Below are positions 17,098-29,462 of a stretch of DNA of 64,000 bases, piece by piece. This DNA comes from Pseudomonas vanderleydeniana (GTDB taxonomy: Bacteria; Pseudomonadota; Gammaproteobacteria; Pseudomonadales; Pseudomonadaceae). The stretch is taken from assembly GCF_014268755.2 (NCBI RefSeq), contig NZ_CP077093.1:5721001-5785000 (forward strand). Reading direction: 5' to 3'. How positions within the stretch are numbered: position 1 is the first letter of the stretch; each line of letters starts with the position of its first letter. Position numbers and translations under genes: made by a program. A model generated the notes under the pieces. It ran no database searches. It had not been told where the DNA came from and saw nothing but the letters and a program-made list of their open reading frames with translations.

Positions 17098-19338
17098 TCA
17101 AGTCGTGCGGTTGCGGCGGGTTTCGATGATGTTGGGTAGCTGGGAAATCCGCCCCAGCAAACGTCCCAACGCATCCAGCCCGGGAATCTCGATGGTCAGG
17201 GACATCAACGCGGTGTTGTCCTCCTTGTTCGAGCGGGTGTTGACCGCCAGCACGTTGATCCGCTCGTTGAGCAGCACCTGGGACACGTCACGCAGCAGAC
17301 CGGAACGGTCGTAGGCGCGAATCATGATATCCACCGGATAGGTCGACACCGGCACCGGCCCCCAGCTGACCTGAATGATCCGCTCCGGCTCGCGTCCGCT
17401 CAGTTGCAGCACCGAGGCGCAGTCCTGGCGGTGAATGCTCACCCCGCGGCCCTGGGTGATGTAGCCGACGATCGCGTCGCCCGGCAGCGGCTGGCAGCAG
17501 CCGGCCATCTGGGTCATCAGGTTGCCGACACCCTGGATCTGGATATCGCCCCGCTTGCCCGGCTTGTAGCCGGCGGACTTGCGCGGGATCAGTTCCAACT
17601 GCTCGTTGCCGCGCTCCGGCTCGACCAGTTGCTGCGCGGTATTGACCAGTTGCGCCAGGCGCAGGTCACCCGCACCGAGGGCGGCGAACATATCCTCGGC
17701 GGTCTTCATGTTGGCCTTGTCGGCCAGCTTGTCGAAGTCCACCTGCGGCAGGTCCAGGCGCGTCAGTTCACGCTCGAGCAGGGTCTTGCCGGCCGCGACG
17801 TTCTGGTCGCGTGCCTGCAGCTTGAACCAGTGCACGATCTTCGCCCGCGCCCGCGAGGTGGTCACGTAGCCCAGGTTCGAGTTCAGCCAGTCACGGCTTG
17901 GCGTACCGTGCTTGCTGGTGATGATTTCCACCTGCTCGCCGGTCTGCAGGCTGTAGTTCAGCGGAACGATGCGCCCGTTGATCTTCGCGCCCCGACAGTT
18001 GTGGCCAATCTCGGTATGCACCCGGTAGGCGAAGTCCAGCGGCGTGGCGCCCTTGGGCAGGTCGATCGCGTGCCCGTCCGGGGTGAACACGTAGACACGG
18101 TCCGGCTCGATGTCGACCCGCAGCTGATCCGCCAGGCCACCGATATCCCCCAGTTCCTCGTGCCATTCCAGCACCTGGCGCAACCAGGAGATCTTCTCTT
18201 CATAGTGGTTGGACCCGGACTTGACGTCGGTGCCCTTGTACTTCCAGTGCGCACAGACCCCGAGCTCGGCTTCCTCGTGCATGGCGTGGGTGCGGATCTG
18301 CACTTCCAGCACCTTGCCTTCCGGACCGATCACCGCCGTGTGTAGCGAGCGATAGCCGTTTTCCTTGGGGTTGGCGATGTAGTCGTCGAATTCCTTCGGG
18401 ATATGTCGCCACAGGGTGTGGACGATCCCCAGCGCGGTGTAGCAGTCGCGCATTTCCGGAACCAGCACGCGCACGGCGCGCACATCGTAGATCTGGCTGA
18501 ACTCCAGGCCCTTGCGCTGCATTTTGCGCCAGATCGAATAGATGTGCTTGGCCCGGCCGCTGATGTCGGCCTTGACGCCGGTCGCCAGCAGTTCGTTTTC
18601 CAGCTGGCACATCACTTCGCTGATGAAGCGCTCGCGATCCAGCCGCCGCTCGTGCAGCAGCTTGGCGATCTGCTTGTACTGGTCGGGCTCCAGGTAGCGG
18701 AAGGACAGGTCCTCCAGCTCCCACTTGATATGCCCGATACCCAGGCGATGGGCCAGCGGCGCGTAGATGTCGAACACCTCGCGGGCTACGCGGTTGCGCT
18801 TCTCCTCGTCGGCGTTCTTCACCGCCCGGATGGCGCAGGTGCGCTCGGCCAGCTTGATCAGTGCAACGCGTACGTCGTCGACCATCGCCACGAGCATCTT
18901 GCGCAGGTTCTCCACCTGCACCTGGGTGCCCATGACCTGCGACTGGCGCGGGCTGAGGCTGGCACTGATGGCCGCCATGCGCTGCACGCCGTCGATCAGC
19001 TTGGCCACCACCGGGCCGAATTTCTGGCTGACCGCCGGCAACTGGATCTGCCCCTGGCGCACGCCACGGTACAGTACTGCGGCGACCAGGGAGTCCTGGT
19101 CGAGCTTGAGGTCGGCGAGGATATCGGCGATCTCGAGCCCGGTGCTGAAACTGCCCCCTTCGGCCCAGGCATCCTGGGTCGGCAGGGTCTGTTGTTCGGC
19201 AAGCCGTGCGTACTCGCAGGCTTCCTTCAATGCTTCACGGTCCAGCGCCGGATCGACGCTCACCGTGTGGTCGAGCCATGCCTCGAGATTGATACTGCCG
19301 TCGGTGTTGATCGGCTGGTGTGCTCTCACCTGTACCAT
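17098..19338 (-). CDS. relA: GTP pyrophosphokinase RelA
   Basis: 746 aa, standard length. RelA makes (p)ppGpp on stalled ribosomes during amino acid starvation. The N-terminal pseudo-hydrolase domain lacks a proper HD motif (VLYRGVRQG in its place), so it should be synthetase-only. The synthetase domain shows the RelA-type EFDD acidic motif in KEFDDYIANPKENGYRSLHT. TGS (DRVYVFTPDGHAIDLPKGAT), zinc-finger (AGCCQPLPGD, HRQDC) and C-terminal ACT (VDIMIRAYDRSGLLRDVSQV) domains follow. It lies in the cysM-rlmD-relA-mazG run. Confidence 0.97.
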   Translation of the reverse strand: MVQVRAHQPINTDGSINLEAWLDHTVSVDPALDREALKEACEYARLAEQQTLPTQDAWAEGGSFSTGLEIADILADLKLDQDSLVAAVLYRGVRQGQIQLPAVSQKFGPVVAKLIDGVQRMAAISASLSPRQSQVMGTQVQVENLRKMLVAMVDDVRVALIKLAERTCAIRAVKNADEEKRNRVAREVFDIYAPLAHRLGIGHIKWELEDLSFRYLEPDQYKQIAKLLHERRLDRERFISEVMCQLENELLATGVKADISGRAKHIYSIWRKMQRKGLEFSQIYDVRAVRVLVPEMRDCYTALGIVHTLWRHIPKEFDDYIANPKENGYRSLHTAVIGPEGKVLEVQIRTHAMHEEAELGVCAHWKYKGTDVKSGSNHYEEKISWLRQVLEWHEELGDIGGLADQLRVDIEPDRVYVFTPDGHAIDLPKGATPLDFAYRVHTEIGHNCRGAKINGRIVPLNYSLQTGEQVEIITSKHGTPSRDWLNSNLGYVTTSRARAKIVHWFKLQARDQNVAAGKTLLERELTRLDLPQVDFDKLADKANMKTAEDMFAALGAGDLRLAQLVNTAQQLVEPERGNEQLELIPRKSAGYKPGKRGDIQIQGVGNLMTQMAGCCQPLPGDAIVGYITQGRGVSIHRQDCASVLQLSGREPERIIQVSWGPVPVSTYPVDIMIRAYDRSGLLRDVSQVLLNERINVLAVNTRSNKEDNTALMSLTIEIPGLDALGRLLGRISQLPNIIETRRNRTT

Positions 19339-19441
19339 CTTGCTTACCTTCCCTACGACGCAGATTCAATGCGTCAGAATCGCTGGCCGTTGATTGCCCC
19401 CTGCGCCCCGGCAAGGCTGGGCGGAACGCGGGGGCGGCCAG

Positions 19442-20812
19442 TCAGACTAGACGAGCATCCTGGCTCGCTTCAAATAACGCCATGGCCTCGACATGCGCTG
19501 TCTGCGGAAACATATCGAGGATCCCGGCACGTTTTAACCGGTAGCCCTGCTTGATCAATTCGACCGTGTCGCGCGCCAGTGTCGCGGGGTTGCACGACAC
19601 GTACACCAGGCGCCTGGCGCCCAATCCGGCAAGCTTGCCGACTATATCGAAAGCGCCGTCACGCGGTGGGTCCAAGAGTACCGCAGAAAAGCCCGCTTTG
19701 GCCCAACCGGCATCATTCAGGGGCTGGGATAAATCGGCCTGAAAAAAGCTCGCGTTATGCAGATTGTTCGCCACGGCATTCGCGGCAGCCCGATCGACCA
19801 TGGTCTGCACGCCTTCCACGGCCACCACCTCGCGCACCTGGCGAGCCAGAGGCAGGGCGAAGTTGCCCAGGCCGCAGAACAGGTCCAGCACCCGCTCCTC
19901 TGGCGCCGGCTTGAGCCAGTCCAGGGCCTGGGCCACCATCGCCTCGTTGACCCCGGCATTGACCTGGACGAAATCCCCCGGCCGGTAGGCCAGCTCCAGG
20001 TTCCACTGCTCCAGGTGGTAGCCCAGCGACTGTGTCGCGTCCAGCGGTTGCGGACCGTCCTCACCGTGCAGCCAGAGCTGAGCGCCATGCTGCTCGCAGA
20101 ATGCGCGCAGGATCTGCAGGTCATCGCCCGACAGTGGCGCCATGTGGCGCAGCAACAGGGCCACGGCCGAGCCGCTGAACAGTTCGACATGCCCCAGTGA
20201 CTGGGGTTTGCCCAGGCGCCGGAGCATCGCCGGCAGGCCGTTCATGATCGGCTGCAGGGCCGTGACCAGCACCGGGCAATCGTCGATGGCGACGATGTCC
20301 TGGCTGGAGGCCGCACGAAAGCCGACCTCCAGTCGCCTGGCCTTGGCATCCCAGCGCACCGCCACCCGGGCTCGCCGGCGATAGCCGAACTCGGGACCGG
20401 TCAGCGGCGCCGCCCACTCCTGCGGCTCGACACCCGCCACCCGCGACAACTGCTCGGCGAGCATGCGCTGCTTGAGAGCGAGCTGGTCCGTGTGCGGCAT
20501 GTGCTGGACACTGCACCCCCCACAATGGCCGGCATGGGCGCAGGGAGCCGGGCGACGCTGGTCGCTGGCGAGCAGCAGGCGTTCGGTGCGCGCCTCGACC
20601 ACCTTGCCATGGGCCCCCAGGACACGCGCCTCGACTTCCTCGCCGGCCAGTGCGCCGGCGACGAACCAGGTGCGCCCCTCGAGGAAGGCGATGCCGCGGC
20701 CGTCATTGGCCAGCCGCTCGATCGTCAGCCGCTGTTTCTTGCCCGCAGGCACTTGCGGGGCCCGGCTACCGCCACTGGGCTGGAAGCGCAGGCCTTTCTG
20801 CTGTCTGGCCAT
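19442..20812 (-). CDS. rlmD: 23S rRNA (uracil-1939-C5)-methyltransferase RlmD
   Basis: 456 aa. RlmD methylates U1939 of 23S rRNA. An N-terminal TRAM domain (about residues 23-80: [24 protein letters not shown]) precedes iron-sulphur cluster cysteines ([10 protein letters not shown] and a later Cys in DDCPVL). The C-terminal SAM domain shows [25 protein letters not shown] and [12 protein letters not shown], the last with the catalytic Cys. Its ATG overlaps the cysM stop by one base (TGATG). Confidence 0.95.
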   Translation of the reverse strand: MARQQKGLRFQPSGGSRAPQVPAGKKQRLTIERLANDGRGIAFLEGRTWFVAGALAGEEVEARVLGAHGKVVEARTERLLLASDQRRPAPCAHAGHCGGCSVQHMPHTDQLALKQRMLAEQLSRVAGVEPQEWAAPLTGPEFGYRRRARVAVRWDAKARRLEVGFRAASSQDIVAIDDCPVLVTALQPIMNGLPAMLRRLGKPQSLGHVELFSGSAVALLLRHMAPLSGDDLQILRAFCEQHGAQLWLHGEDGPQPLDATQSLGYHLEQWNLELAYRPGDFVQVNAGVNEAMVAQALDWLKPAPEERVLDLFCGLGNFALPLARQVREVVAVEGVQTMVDRAAANAVANNLHNASFFQADLSQPLNDAGWAKAGFSAVLLDPPRDGAFDIVGKLAGLGARRLVYVSCNPATLARDTVELIKQGYRLKRAGILDMFPQTAHVEAMALFEASQDARLV

Positions 20813-21714
20813 CAGTTGGGAGAATCGTAGATGCCGGTCGACAGGTAGCGGTCGCCGCGGTCACAGATGATCGCGACCATCACCGCGTTCTCGACCTCGC
20901 GCGACAGGCGCAGCATGGCTGCCACCGCCCCGCCCGAGGACACCCCACAGAATACGCCTTCTTCACGGGCCAGGCGACGCATCACGTCTTCCGCTTCCTC
21001 CTGGCCCATGTCGACGATGCGGTCGACCCGCTCGGATTGGAAAATGCGTGGCAGATACTCGTGCGGCCAACGGCGGATGCCCGGAATCGATGCACCTTCC
21101 ATCGGCTGCAGGCCGACGACCTGCACGCCTGGATTCTGCTCCTTCAGGTAGCGCGAAACGCCCATGATGGTGCCGGTGGTGCCCATCGAACTGACGAAGT
21201 GGGTGATGGTGCCCTGGGTCTGCCGCCAGATCTCCGGGCCGGTGCCGGTGTAGTGCGCCTCGGGGTTGTCACCATTGGCGAACTGGTCGAGCACCTTGCC
21301 GCGGCCTTCGGCCTGCATCCGCTCGGCGAGGTCGCGGGCACCTTCCATGCCTTCCTCGCGGCTGACCAGGATCAGCTCGGCGCCATAGGCGGTCATCGCC
21401 GCCTTGCGCTCGGCCGTGGAGTTGTCGGGCATGATCAGGATCATCCGGTAACCCTTGATCGCCGCGGCCATGGCCAGCGCGATCCCGGTGTTGCCCGAGG
21501 TTGCCTCGATCAGGGTGTCACCGGGCTGGATCTGCCCGCGCAACTCGGCGCGGGTGATCATCGACAGCGCCGGGCGGTCCTTCACGGAGCCCGCCGGATT
21601 GTTCCCTTCCAGCTTGAGCAGCAGGGTATTGCTGGTAGCGCCCGGCAAGCGTTGCAGACGAACCAGGGGCGTGTTGCCGATGCAATCGGCGATAGTTGGA
21701 TACTGCAGGGTCAT
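20812..21714 (-). CDS. cysM: Cysteine synthase B (O-acetylserine sulfhydrylase) CysM
   Basis: 300 aa from the ATG at 21712-21714 ([18 protein letters not shown]). It is a PLP enzyme making cysteine from O-acetylserine and sulfide or thiosulfate. The PLP lysine is in GSVKDRPA (Lys45), with the substrate loop [12 protein letters not shown] and phosphate loop [11 protein letters not shown]; the sequence resembles CysM rather than CysK. The extended upstream frame has no better start. In P. aeruginosa (from memory) cysM is next to pirA; here pirA is absent and the PirS-like kinase gene ends 81 bp upstream. Confidence 0.95.
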   Translation of the reverse strand: MTLQYPTIADCIGNTPLVRLQRLPGATSNTLLLKLEGNNPAGSVKDRPALSMITRAELRGQIQPGDTLIEATSGNTGIALAMAAAIKGYRMILIMPDNSTAERKAAMTAYGAELILVSREEGMEGARDLAERMQAEGRGKVLDQFANGDNPEAHYTGTGPEIWRQTQGTITHFVSSMGTTGTIMGVSRYLKEQNPGVQVVGLQPMEGASIPGIRRWPHEYLPRIFQSERVDRIVDMGQEEAEDVMRRLAREEGVFCGVSSGGAVAAMLRLSREVENAVMVAIICDRGDRYLSTGIYDSPN

Positions 21715-21795
21715 GGCGTATTCGCAATCCAGACTGCGGGGGGCGCCTATCATACCGGCAAACGCCTGCGCTCCATATCACGCAAAGTGCGATGC

Positions 21796-23208
21796 TTATG
21801 GCTTCTGGCTATAAGCGGTCTCGAGGATGCCGAGTGCGCTGCCCACCTCCGCCGGCGCGGCGGCCGGCAGCCGCAGATTCAGGCGCAGGCCACGGGCGGC
21901 ATTCTGTGCCCAGACCGAACCACCCTGACGCTGCACCGCGTTGCGCGCGATACTCAACCCCAGGCCAAAACCACCATCCCCCGGACGAGAACCATCGAGG
22001 CGGGTGAACGGCGCGAAGATCCGCTCCAGGTCCTGCTCCGCCACGCCACCGCCCTGGTCCTCCAGCCACACGATCCAGTACGGCCCCTCGCGGCGCCCGT
22101 CGAGGCGAATGATGCCGTCGGCAGGTGAATGGCGGATCGCATTGCGCAGGATGTTCTCCAGGGCCTGGGCCAGGCTGTTGAGGTGTCCGCGTACCCAACA
22201 GGAAGCTGACAAGGTGCACTGCAGGCGACTCGACGACCAACCACTTTCATAACAGGCGTCCTCGACGAGCATTTCCCAGAGTGCCTGGAGCTGGATGTCT
22301 TCCTGGTGCAACGGCGCCCGCTCGGTGTCCAGCCAGGCCAGTTGCAGGGTGTCCTCGACCAGCCGCTGCATGCCGTCGACTTCACGGGCCAGGCGCTTGC
22401 GCAGTTCATCCAGGCTTTCTTCGCCATCGCAGCAGACCCGCAGGCGACTCAAGGGCGTGCGCATCTCATGGGACAGGTCGCGCAACAGTTGCTGCTGCAA
22501 CCCCACGGTGGTCTGCAGGCGCTCGGACATCTGGTCGAACGCCCGGCCCAGTTCACCCAGCTCATCCTGGCGGCTGGTGATGCGCGAGGACAGCCGGGTG
22601 CCCAACTGATCGGCACGCCAGGCATTGGCCTGGGCCCGCAGGTGGTTCAACGGCAGGATCAGCAGGCGATACAGGCCGACGCACAGCAACAGCGTGAACA
22701 GTCCCGGAATCAGGCCATTGGTGACCAGGCGCCAGAACCACTGGTAGCGGCCGGGCATGAAGCGCTGCGGCAACTCCATCACCAGGCTGCCGGCTTGCGG
22801 GTTCTGCGGGAAGGGAAGCTTCAGCCAGGGCAGCCCGACCACGTGACGACTCACCGGCCAGTCGAGCCCACGCAGGAAGGTCAGGCGCTGGCTTTCACTC
22901 CACAGCAGCGGTTGCGAGGACAGCGACTGCAGGTCGCCACCGATGACCGCGCTCCAGGTCGGCTCATGCTCGCGCAGCTCCTGCAGCCAGCGATCGACGC
23001 CCGCCTGGCCGTCGGCCTCCCAGGCCTGCTCGGCAGCGAAGGCGTACCCCTTGAGCGTCACCCGTGCCTCGTCGGACAGGTAGGCGTTCTGCTGCTCCAT
23101 GTAGCGTCCCCAGGACCAGCTCAGCCAGACCATCAGCAGGCAGAACGCGACCAGCAACAGCGCCAGCTTCCAGAACAGTGAATGCCGCCCGGGCAGGTCA
23201 CACCTCAT
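21796..23208 (-). CDS. PirS-like sensor histidine kinase
   Basis: 470 aa from the ATG at 23206-23208, overlapping the regulator gene by 11 bp; a GTG three codons upstream is also possible. TM1 is near residues 10-32, then a periplasmic region of about 130 residues, TM2 near 165-185, HAMP, HisKA (DLSHEMRTPLSRLRV with the phospho-His), and HATPase (NILRNAIRHSP, LEDQGGGVAE, GGFGLGLSIA). Position between the pirR-like gene and cysM matches pirS of P. aeruginosa, which senses enterobactin-type siderophores through PirA. No receptor gene is present here, so ligand and target are uncertain. Confidence 0.8.
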   Translation of the reverse strand: MRCDLPGRHSLFWKLALLLVAFCLLMVWLSWSWGRYMEQQNAYLSDEARVTLKGYAFAAEQAWEADGQAGVDRWLQELREHEPTWSAVIGGDLQSLSSQPLLWSESQRLTFLRGLDWPVSRHVVGLPWLKLPFPQNPQAGSLVMELPQRFMPGRYQWFWRLVTNGLIPGLFTLLLCVGLYRLLILPLNHLRAQANAWRADQLGTRLSSRITSRQDELGELGRAFDQMSERLQTTVGLQQQLLRDLSHEMRTPLSRLRVCCDGEESLDELRKRLAREVDGMQRLVEDTLQLAWLDTERAPLHQEDIQLQALWEMLVEDACYESGWSSSRLQCTLSASCWVRGHLNSLAQALENILRNAIRHSPADGIIRLDGRREGPYWIVWLEDQGGGVAEQDLERIFAPFTRLDGSRPGDGGFGLGLSIARNAVQRQGGSVWAQNAARGLRLNLRLPAAAPAEVGSALGILETAYSQKP

Positions 23209-23926
23209 CGCCGGCACTCAGCACGTAGCCCTTGCCCCAGACCGTACGCACCTCGCGCTCGGTGTAGCCGACCGCCTTGAGCTTGCGACGGATCTGGCTG
23301 ACGTGCATGTCCAGGCTGCGGTCATGGGTGGCGTAGCCGCGCTGCAGCACGTGCTGATAAAGGAAGGCCTTGCTCAGCACCTCGTCGCCATGGCGATGCA
23401 AGGTTTCCAGCAACCGGTACTCGCTACGGGTGAGGCCTGCCCACTGCTCGCCGAAATGCACATCGCACAGTTCATCATCGAAACGCAGGACACGCCCGCC
23501 ATCGCGCGGCGGCGTCGCCAGCACCGACATCGGCCGCCGCTCCAGGGCGACCCGGCGCAGAATCGCCTCGATCCGCACGCGCAACTCCGCCATGCTGAAC
23601 GGCTTGGGCAGGTAGTCATCGGCCCCCAGGCGAAAGCCGCTGATGCGGTCCGCTTCGGCGCCCAGGGCCGACATCAGGATCACCGGCAACGAATGACTGC
23701 GTCGCAGGTGGGTGAGCACCTCGAGGCCATCCATGCCCGGCAGCAGGATGTCCATCAGCACCACGTCGAAGACCTGGTTGCGCGCCAGGTCCAGGCCTTC
23801 CTGGCCATTACGGCACCAGGTCACCTCGAACCCGCAACGACCGAGTTGTTCGTGCACGTAGGCGCCCAACACAGTGTCATCTTCGATCGCCAGGATATTG
23901 GGGTGGCCAACAGATACGGAAGTCAT
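23198..23926 (-). CDS. PirR-like OmpR-family response regulator
   Basis: 242 aa from the ATG at 23924-23926 (MTSVSVGHPN); a GTG at 23953 would add nine residues. The receiver domain shows IEDDTVLG, phospho-acceptor Asp in VVLMDILLPGMDG, SALGAEADRISGF and KPF. The C-terminal winged helix has LTRSEYRLLETLHRHGDEVLSK and DRSLDMHVSQIRRKLK, as in the PhoB/OmpR group. It partners the overlapping kinase and is divergent from gacS. The orthology to PirR rests on neighbourhood and general similarity only. Confidence 0.85.
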   Translation of the reverse strand: MTSVSVGHPNILAIEDDTVLGAYVHEQLGRCGFEVTWCRNGQEGLDLARNQVFDVVLMDILLPGMDGLEVLTHLRRSHSLPVILMSALGAEADRISGFRLGADDYLPKPFSMAELRVRIEAILRRVALERRPMSVLATPPRDGGRVLRFDDELCDVHFGEQWAGLTRSEYRLLETLHRHGDEVLSKAFLYQHVLQRGYATHDRSLDMHVSQIRRKLKAVGYTEREVRTVWGKGYVLSAGDEV

Positions 23927-24153
23927 GGGTTTCTGCAAACAATTCTCAATCACTGATTATTCAAGATTGCTGCAGGCGCGACAAGCCACCCTCGACGATC
24001 GTCTGCCCTGCCCACGGGTGGCTCGGTGAAGTTTGCGAGATTTCCCCCTCCTCATATGGCTAAACTGCGCAGGTGGAGCGAGCGCAGGAAGCGCACGCCA
24101 AAAATAGAAGATCGCCGTGTCGGCCAAACGCCGTATCCGATGGAGAGTATTGC

Positions 24154-26889
<2,736 letters not shown>

Positions 26890-26923
26890 TCCACGGCAAT
26901 ACACGCCCAGGAGACCGGCGCTA

Positions 26924-26972
26924 GGATCTGTACGAAGTGTTTTCGCCCTGTAGATGCATCTCGTACAGATCC
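26924..26972. repeat. 12-bp perfect inverted repeat between gacS and ldhA
   Basis: GGATCTGTACGA (26924-26935) and TCGTACAGATCC (26961-26972) are perfect complements around a 25-bp loop. No T-run follows. It could cap the gacS transcript, bind a regulator, or be a small dispersed palindromic element. Confidence 0.6.
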
Positions 26973-27006
26973 CAGGCTGCCGGTCAGTCTCGAAAGGAAA
27001 ATCATC

Positions 27007-27996
27007 ATGCGTGCAATACTCTTCAGCAGCCAGGCCTACGACCGCGACAGTTTCCTGGGCAGCCCCCTGCCCGCCGGCCTCGAACTGCACTTCCAGGCCG
27101 CGCGCCTGAGCCTGGATACCGCGCCCCTGGCCGAACGGCATGAAGTGGTCTGTGCCTTCATCAATGACGACCTGAGCGCCCCGGTGCTGGAGCAGTTGGC
27201 CGCCGGCGGCACCCGGCTGATCGCCCTGCGCTCGGCCGGCTACAACCACGTCGACCTGAACGCCGCCCAGCGCCTGGGCCTGAGCGTGGTGCGCGTGCCC
27301 GCCTACTCGCCGCACGCCGTGGCCGAACATGCGGTCGCACTGATCTTGGCACTCAACCGGCGCCTGCACCGGGCCTACAACCGCACGCGCGAAGGCGACT
27401 TCAGCCTGCACGGGCTGACCGGCTTCGACCTCGCCGGCAAGACCGTCGGCGTGGTCGGCACCGGGCAGATCGGCGCGACCTTCGCGCGGATCATGGCCGG
27501 TTTCGGCTGCCAACTGCTGGCCTACGATCCCTACCCGAACCCGGAAGCGCTGGCGCTCGGCGCCCGCTACCTGGCGTTGCCGGAGTTGCTGGCGCAGTCG
27601 CGGATCATCAGCCTGCACTGTCCACTGACTGCCGACACCCGCTACCTGATCAATCGCGACACCCTCGCCCACCTGCAACCGGGCGCCATGCTGATCAACA
27701 CCGGCCGCGGTGGCCTGGTGGACACCCCGGCGCTGATCGACGCGCTGAAGGGAGGCCAGCTCGGCTATCTCGGCCTGGACGTCTACGAGGAAGAAGCGCA
27801 GCTGTTCTTCGAGGACCGTTCCGACCTGCCGCTGCAGGACGATGTACTGGCGCGGCTGCTGACCTTTCCCAATGTGATCGTCACCGCGCACCAGGCCTTC
27901 CTGACCCAGGAGGCCCTGGCGGCGATCGCCGCGACGACGCTGGACAACATCGCTGCGTGGCAGGCCGGCCGGCCACGTAACCTGGTGGAGGGCTGA
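27007..27996 (+). CDS. ldhA: 2-hydroxyacid dehydrogenase, D-lactate dehydrogenase LdhA
   Basis: 329 aa. It is an NAD-dependent D-2-hydroxyacid dehydrogenase reducing pyruvate to D-lactate in the fermentative LdhA branch. Motifs: NAD loop GVVGTGQIGATFA, SLHCPLTADTRYLINRD, catalytic Arg in INTGRGGLVDT, Glu in YEEEAQLFFED and His in VTAHQAFLT. The LdhA-type insertion SDLPLQDDVLARLLTFPNVI is present. It has GAAAGGA ahead of the ATG and lies next to gacS, as in P. aeruginosa (from memory). Confidence 0.93.
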   Translation: MRAILFSSQAYDRDSFLGSPLPAGLELHFQAARLSLDTAPLAERHEVVCAFINDDLSAPVLEQLAAGGTRLIALRSAGYNHVDLNAAQRLGLSVVRVPAYSPHAVAEHAVALILALNRRLHRAYNRTREGDFSLHGLTGFDLAGKTVGVVGTGQIGATFARIMAGFGCQLLAYDPYPNPEALALGARYLALPELLAQSRIISLHCPLTADTRYLINRDTLAHLQPGAMLINTGRGGLVDTPALIDALKGGQLGYLGLDVYEEEAQLFFEDRSDLPLQDDVLARLLTFPNVIVTAHQAFLTQEALAAIAATTLDNIAAWQAGRPRNLVEG

Positions 27997-28094
27997 TCCG
28001 GCGAACAGGCCCGGCCAACCGGATCGAAGGTCGCAAGCGACTGCCATCGGTCGGGCCTCTGCGTGCTAGCATATCGACCATATTTGGAGGACCC

Positions 28095-28529
28095 ATGGTC
28101 GAACACGATTTCCGCTACAGCCTGATGAACCCGCAACACACCCTGACCGAATGCCGTGCCCTGGTGCCGGGTCGCTACCAGGTCACCGGCAACGGTGGCT
28201 CGATCCGTATCGACGACGTGCTGCTGGTCACCCTCAAGGGCAGCCGCGACCTGTCCATGCGCCTGACCGTAGAAACCGTACGGCACCTGATCAACCCACC
28301 GGGCCAATGGACCGCCATGGCTCGCGGCCCGGTGTTCGGCGAGCTGGCGATTCACCAGTGGCAGGTCAACTGCGACCGCTGCGCCAAGCAGCTGGACTTC
28401 GAGTTCGCCGTGGATGCCAAGCTCGGCACCCCGGCCCAGAAACCCGCAGCCACGGCTCGCATCGCCGAGCTGGGCTGGACCACCCAGGGCGAGAAGCACC
28501 TCTGCCCGAAATGCCAGGAGGCAATATGA
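28095..28529 (+). CDS. Conserved protein with a C-terminal CxxC pair (possible zinc ribbon)
   Basis: 144 aa with GGAGGA ahead of the ATG. The C-terminal half has CDRC near residue 95 and CPKC near residue 138, a spacing that could bind one zinc. No signal peptide or membrane segment is visible. The N-terminal part (ECRALVPGRYQVTGNGGSIRIDD) is predicted beta-rich. I know similar proteins only as uncharacterised Pseudomonas proteins. It overlaps the following META-domain lipoprotein gene by one base, so the two are translationally coupled. Confidence 0.75.
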   Translation: MVEHDFRYSLMNPQHTLTECRALVPGRYQVTGNGGSIRIDDVLLVTLKGSRDLSMRLTVETVRHLINPPGQWTAMARGPVFGELAIHQWQVNCDRCAKQLDFEFAVDAKLGTPAQKPAATARIAELGWTTQGEKHLCPKCQEAI

Positions 28530-28933
28530 TGAAACAAGCGGTGATTCTGGGGATGCTGGCCACCAGCCTGTTGGGCTGTGCCGGCGACCGTGTGCAACTG
28601 CAGCAGGATCACAGCTACGTGCTGGAGTGGATCGGCGAACGTCCGCTGATCGACAACAGCCACCTGACCGTCACCCTCGGAGAAGATGGCCGGGCCTATG
28701 GCAACGGCGGCTGCAACCACTGGTTCGCGCCGTACACCCTCGATGGCGACAGCCTGAGCTTCGGCAAGGTCGGCAGCACCCGCAAGCTCTGCGCACCAGC
28801 CCTGATGGAACAGGAAAAACGCTTCCTGCAGGCGCTGGAAAACGTCCAGCGCTGGGATATCTCCCCAGTCGAGCAGGTACGCTTCTGGCCAGCCCAGGGC
28901 CAGCCGCTGCGCCTGTGGTCGGAAGAAGGCTGA
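28529..28933 (+). CDS. META-domain (HslJ-like) lipoprotein
   Basis: 134 aa from the ATG at 28529, seven bases after AGGAGG; an ATG three bases earlier is closer than ideal. The lipobox is SLLGC. The body fits the META/HslJ domain: VLEWIGERPLIDNSHLTVTLGEDGRAYGNGGCNHWFAPY, then LSFGKVGSTRKLCAPALMEQEKRFLQAL. Proteins with this domain are linked to heat shock and to outer-membrane or secretion phenotypes; no precise activity is known. The start overlaps the preceding stop as TGATG. Confidence 0.82.
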   Translation: MKQAVILGMLATSLLGCAGDRVQLQQDHSYVLEWIGERPLIDNSHLTVTLGEDGRAYGNGGCNHWFAPYTLDGDSLSFGKVGSTRKLCAPALMEQEKRFLQALENVQRWDISPVEQVRFWPAQGQPLRLWSEEG

Positions 28934-28956
28934 GCGCTGCGCCGTTCAACCCCGGG

Positions 28957-28987
28957 CGGGGCGTCTTCCACCAAGGCGCCCCGTTTT
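28957..28987 (+). terminator. Intrinsic terminator after the META lipoprotein gene
   Basis: CGGGGCG (28957-28963), 13-base loop, CGCCCCG (28977-28983) and TTTT. Confidence 0.7.
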
Positions 28988-29000
28988 CCGATGCGGTCCC

Positions 29001-29462
29001 TCAGCCCTTGAGGGCCTTGAGTTTCGCCAGCACACCCGCCGCGGTCTGCTCACCCATCAGTTGCTCGCGCACCTTGCCCTTGTCGTCGATGATGTAGGTC
29101 ACCGGCAACGCCTCGCTGCGTGGCAGCTCGAACAGATCCGCCGGGTCCTGCGCCAGCACCGTGAACCGGATCCCCAGCGCCTCGGCGGCCTTATTCAGGT
29201 CATCGCCCTGCAAACCGTCGAAGTTGACCCCGAATACCCCCACCGATTGCTCCTTGAGCTGTTCGGACAGGGCGTTGAGCTCGGGAATTTCGGTGCGGCA
29301 CGGGCCACACCACTCGGCCCAGTAGTTGACGACCTTCCAATGCTTGTCCAGGCGCTCGGCCGCGACTTTCTGACCGTGCTGGTCCACCCCGTAATCATTA
29401 CCGCAACCGCTGAGCAGCAGCGCGCCCATCATCGCCAGTACGGCTGCCAATCGCCTTGCCAT
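29001..29462 (-). CDS. TlpA-like thioredoxin-fold lipoprotein
   Basis: 153 aa from the ATG at 29460-29462, with GAGGGG ahead. Lipobox LLLSGC marks a lipoprotein. The redox motif WAEWCGPCRTEIPELN is a standard TlpA/ResA CxxC site, followed by FGVNFDGLQ, cis-Pro segment ALPVTYIID and GKVREQLMGEQT. It should reduce or exchange disulfides in the periplasm, perhaps in cytochrome c maturation or protection of thiols; the partner is unknown. It is divergent from the ArsC-like gene. Confidence 0.88.
   Translation of the reverse strand: MARRLAAVLAMMGALLLSGCGNDYGVDQHGQKVAAERLDKHWKVVNYWAEWCGPCRTEIPELNALSEQLKEQSVGVFGVNFDGLQGDDLNKAAEALGIRFTVLAQDPADLFELPRSEALPVTYIIDDKGKVREQLMGEQTAAGVLAKLKALKG

Noticed and set aside
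24073..24153. Longer GacS start
   Set aside because: The GTG at 24154 has a good ribosome binding site and matches the known MLKNLGIKGR N-terminus.
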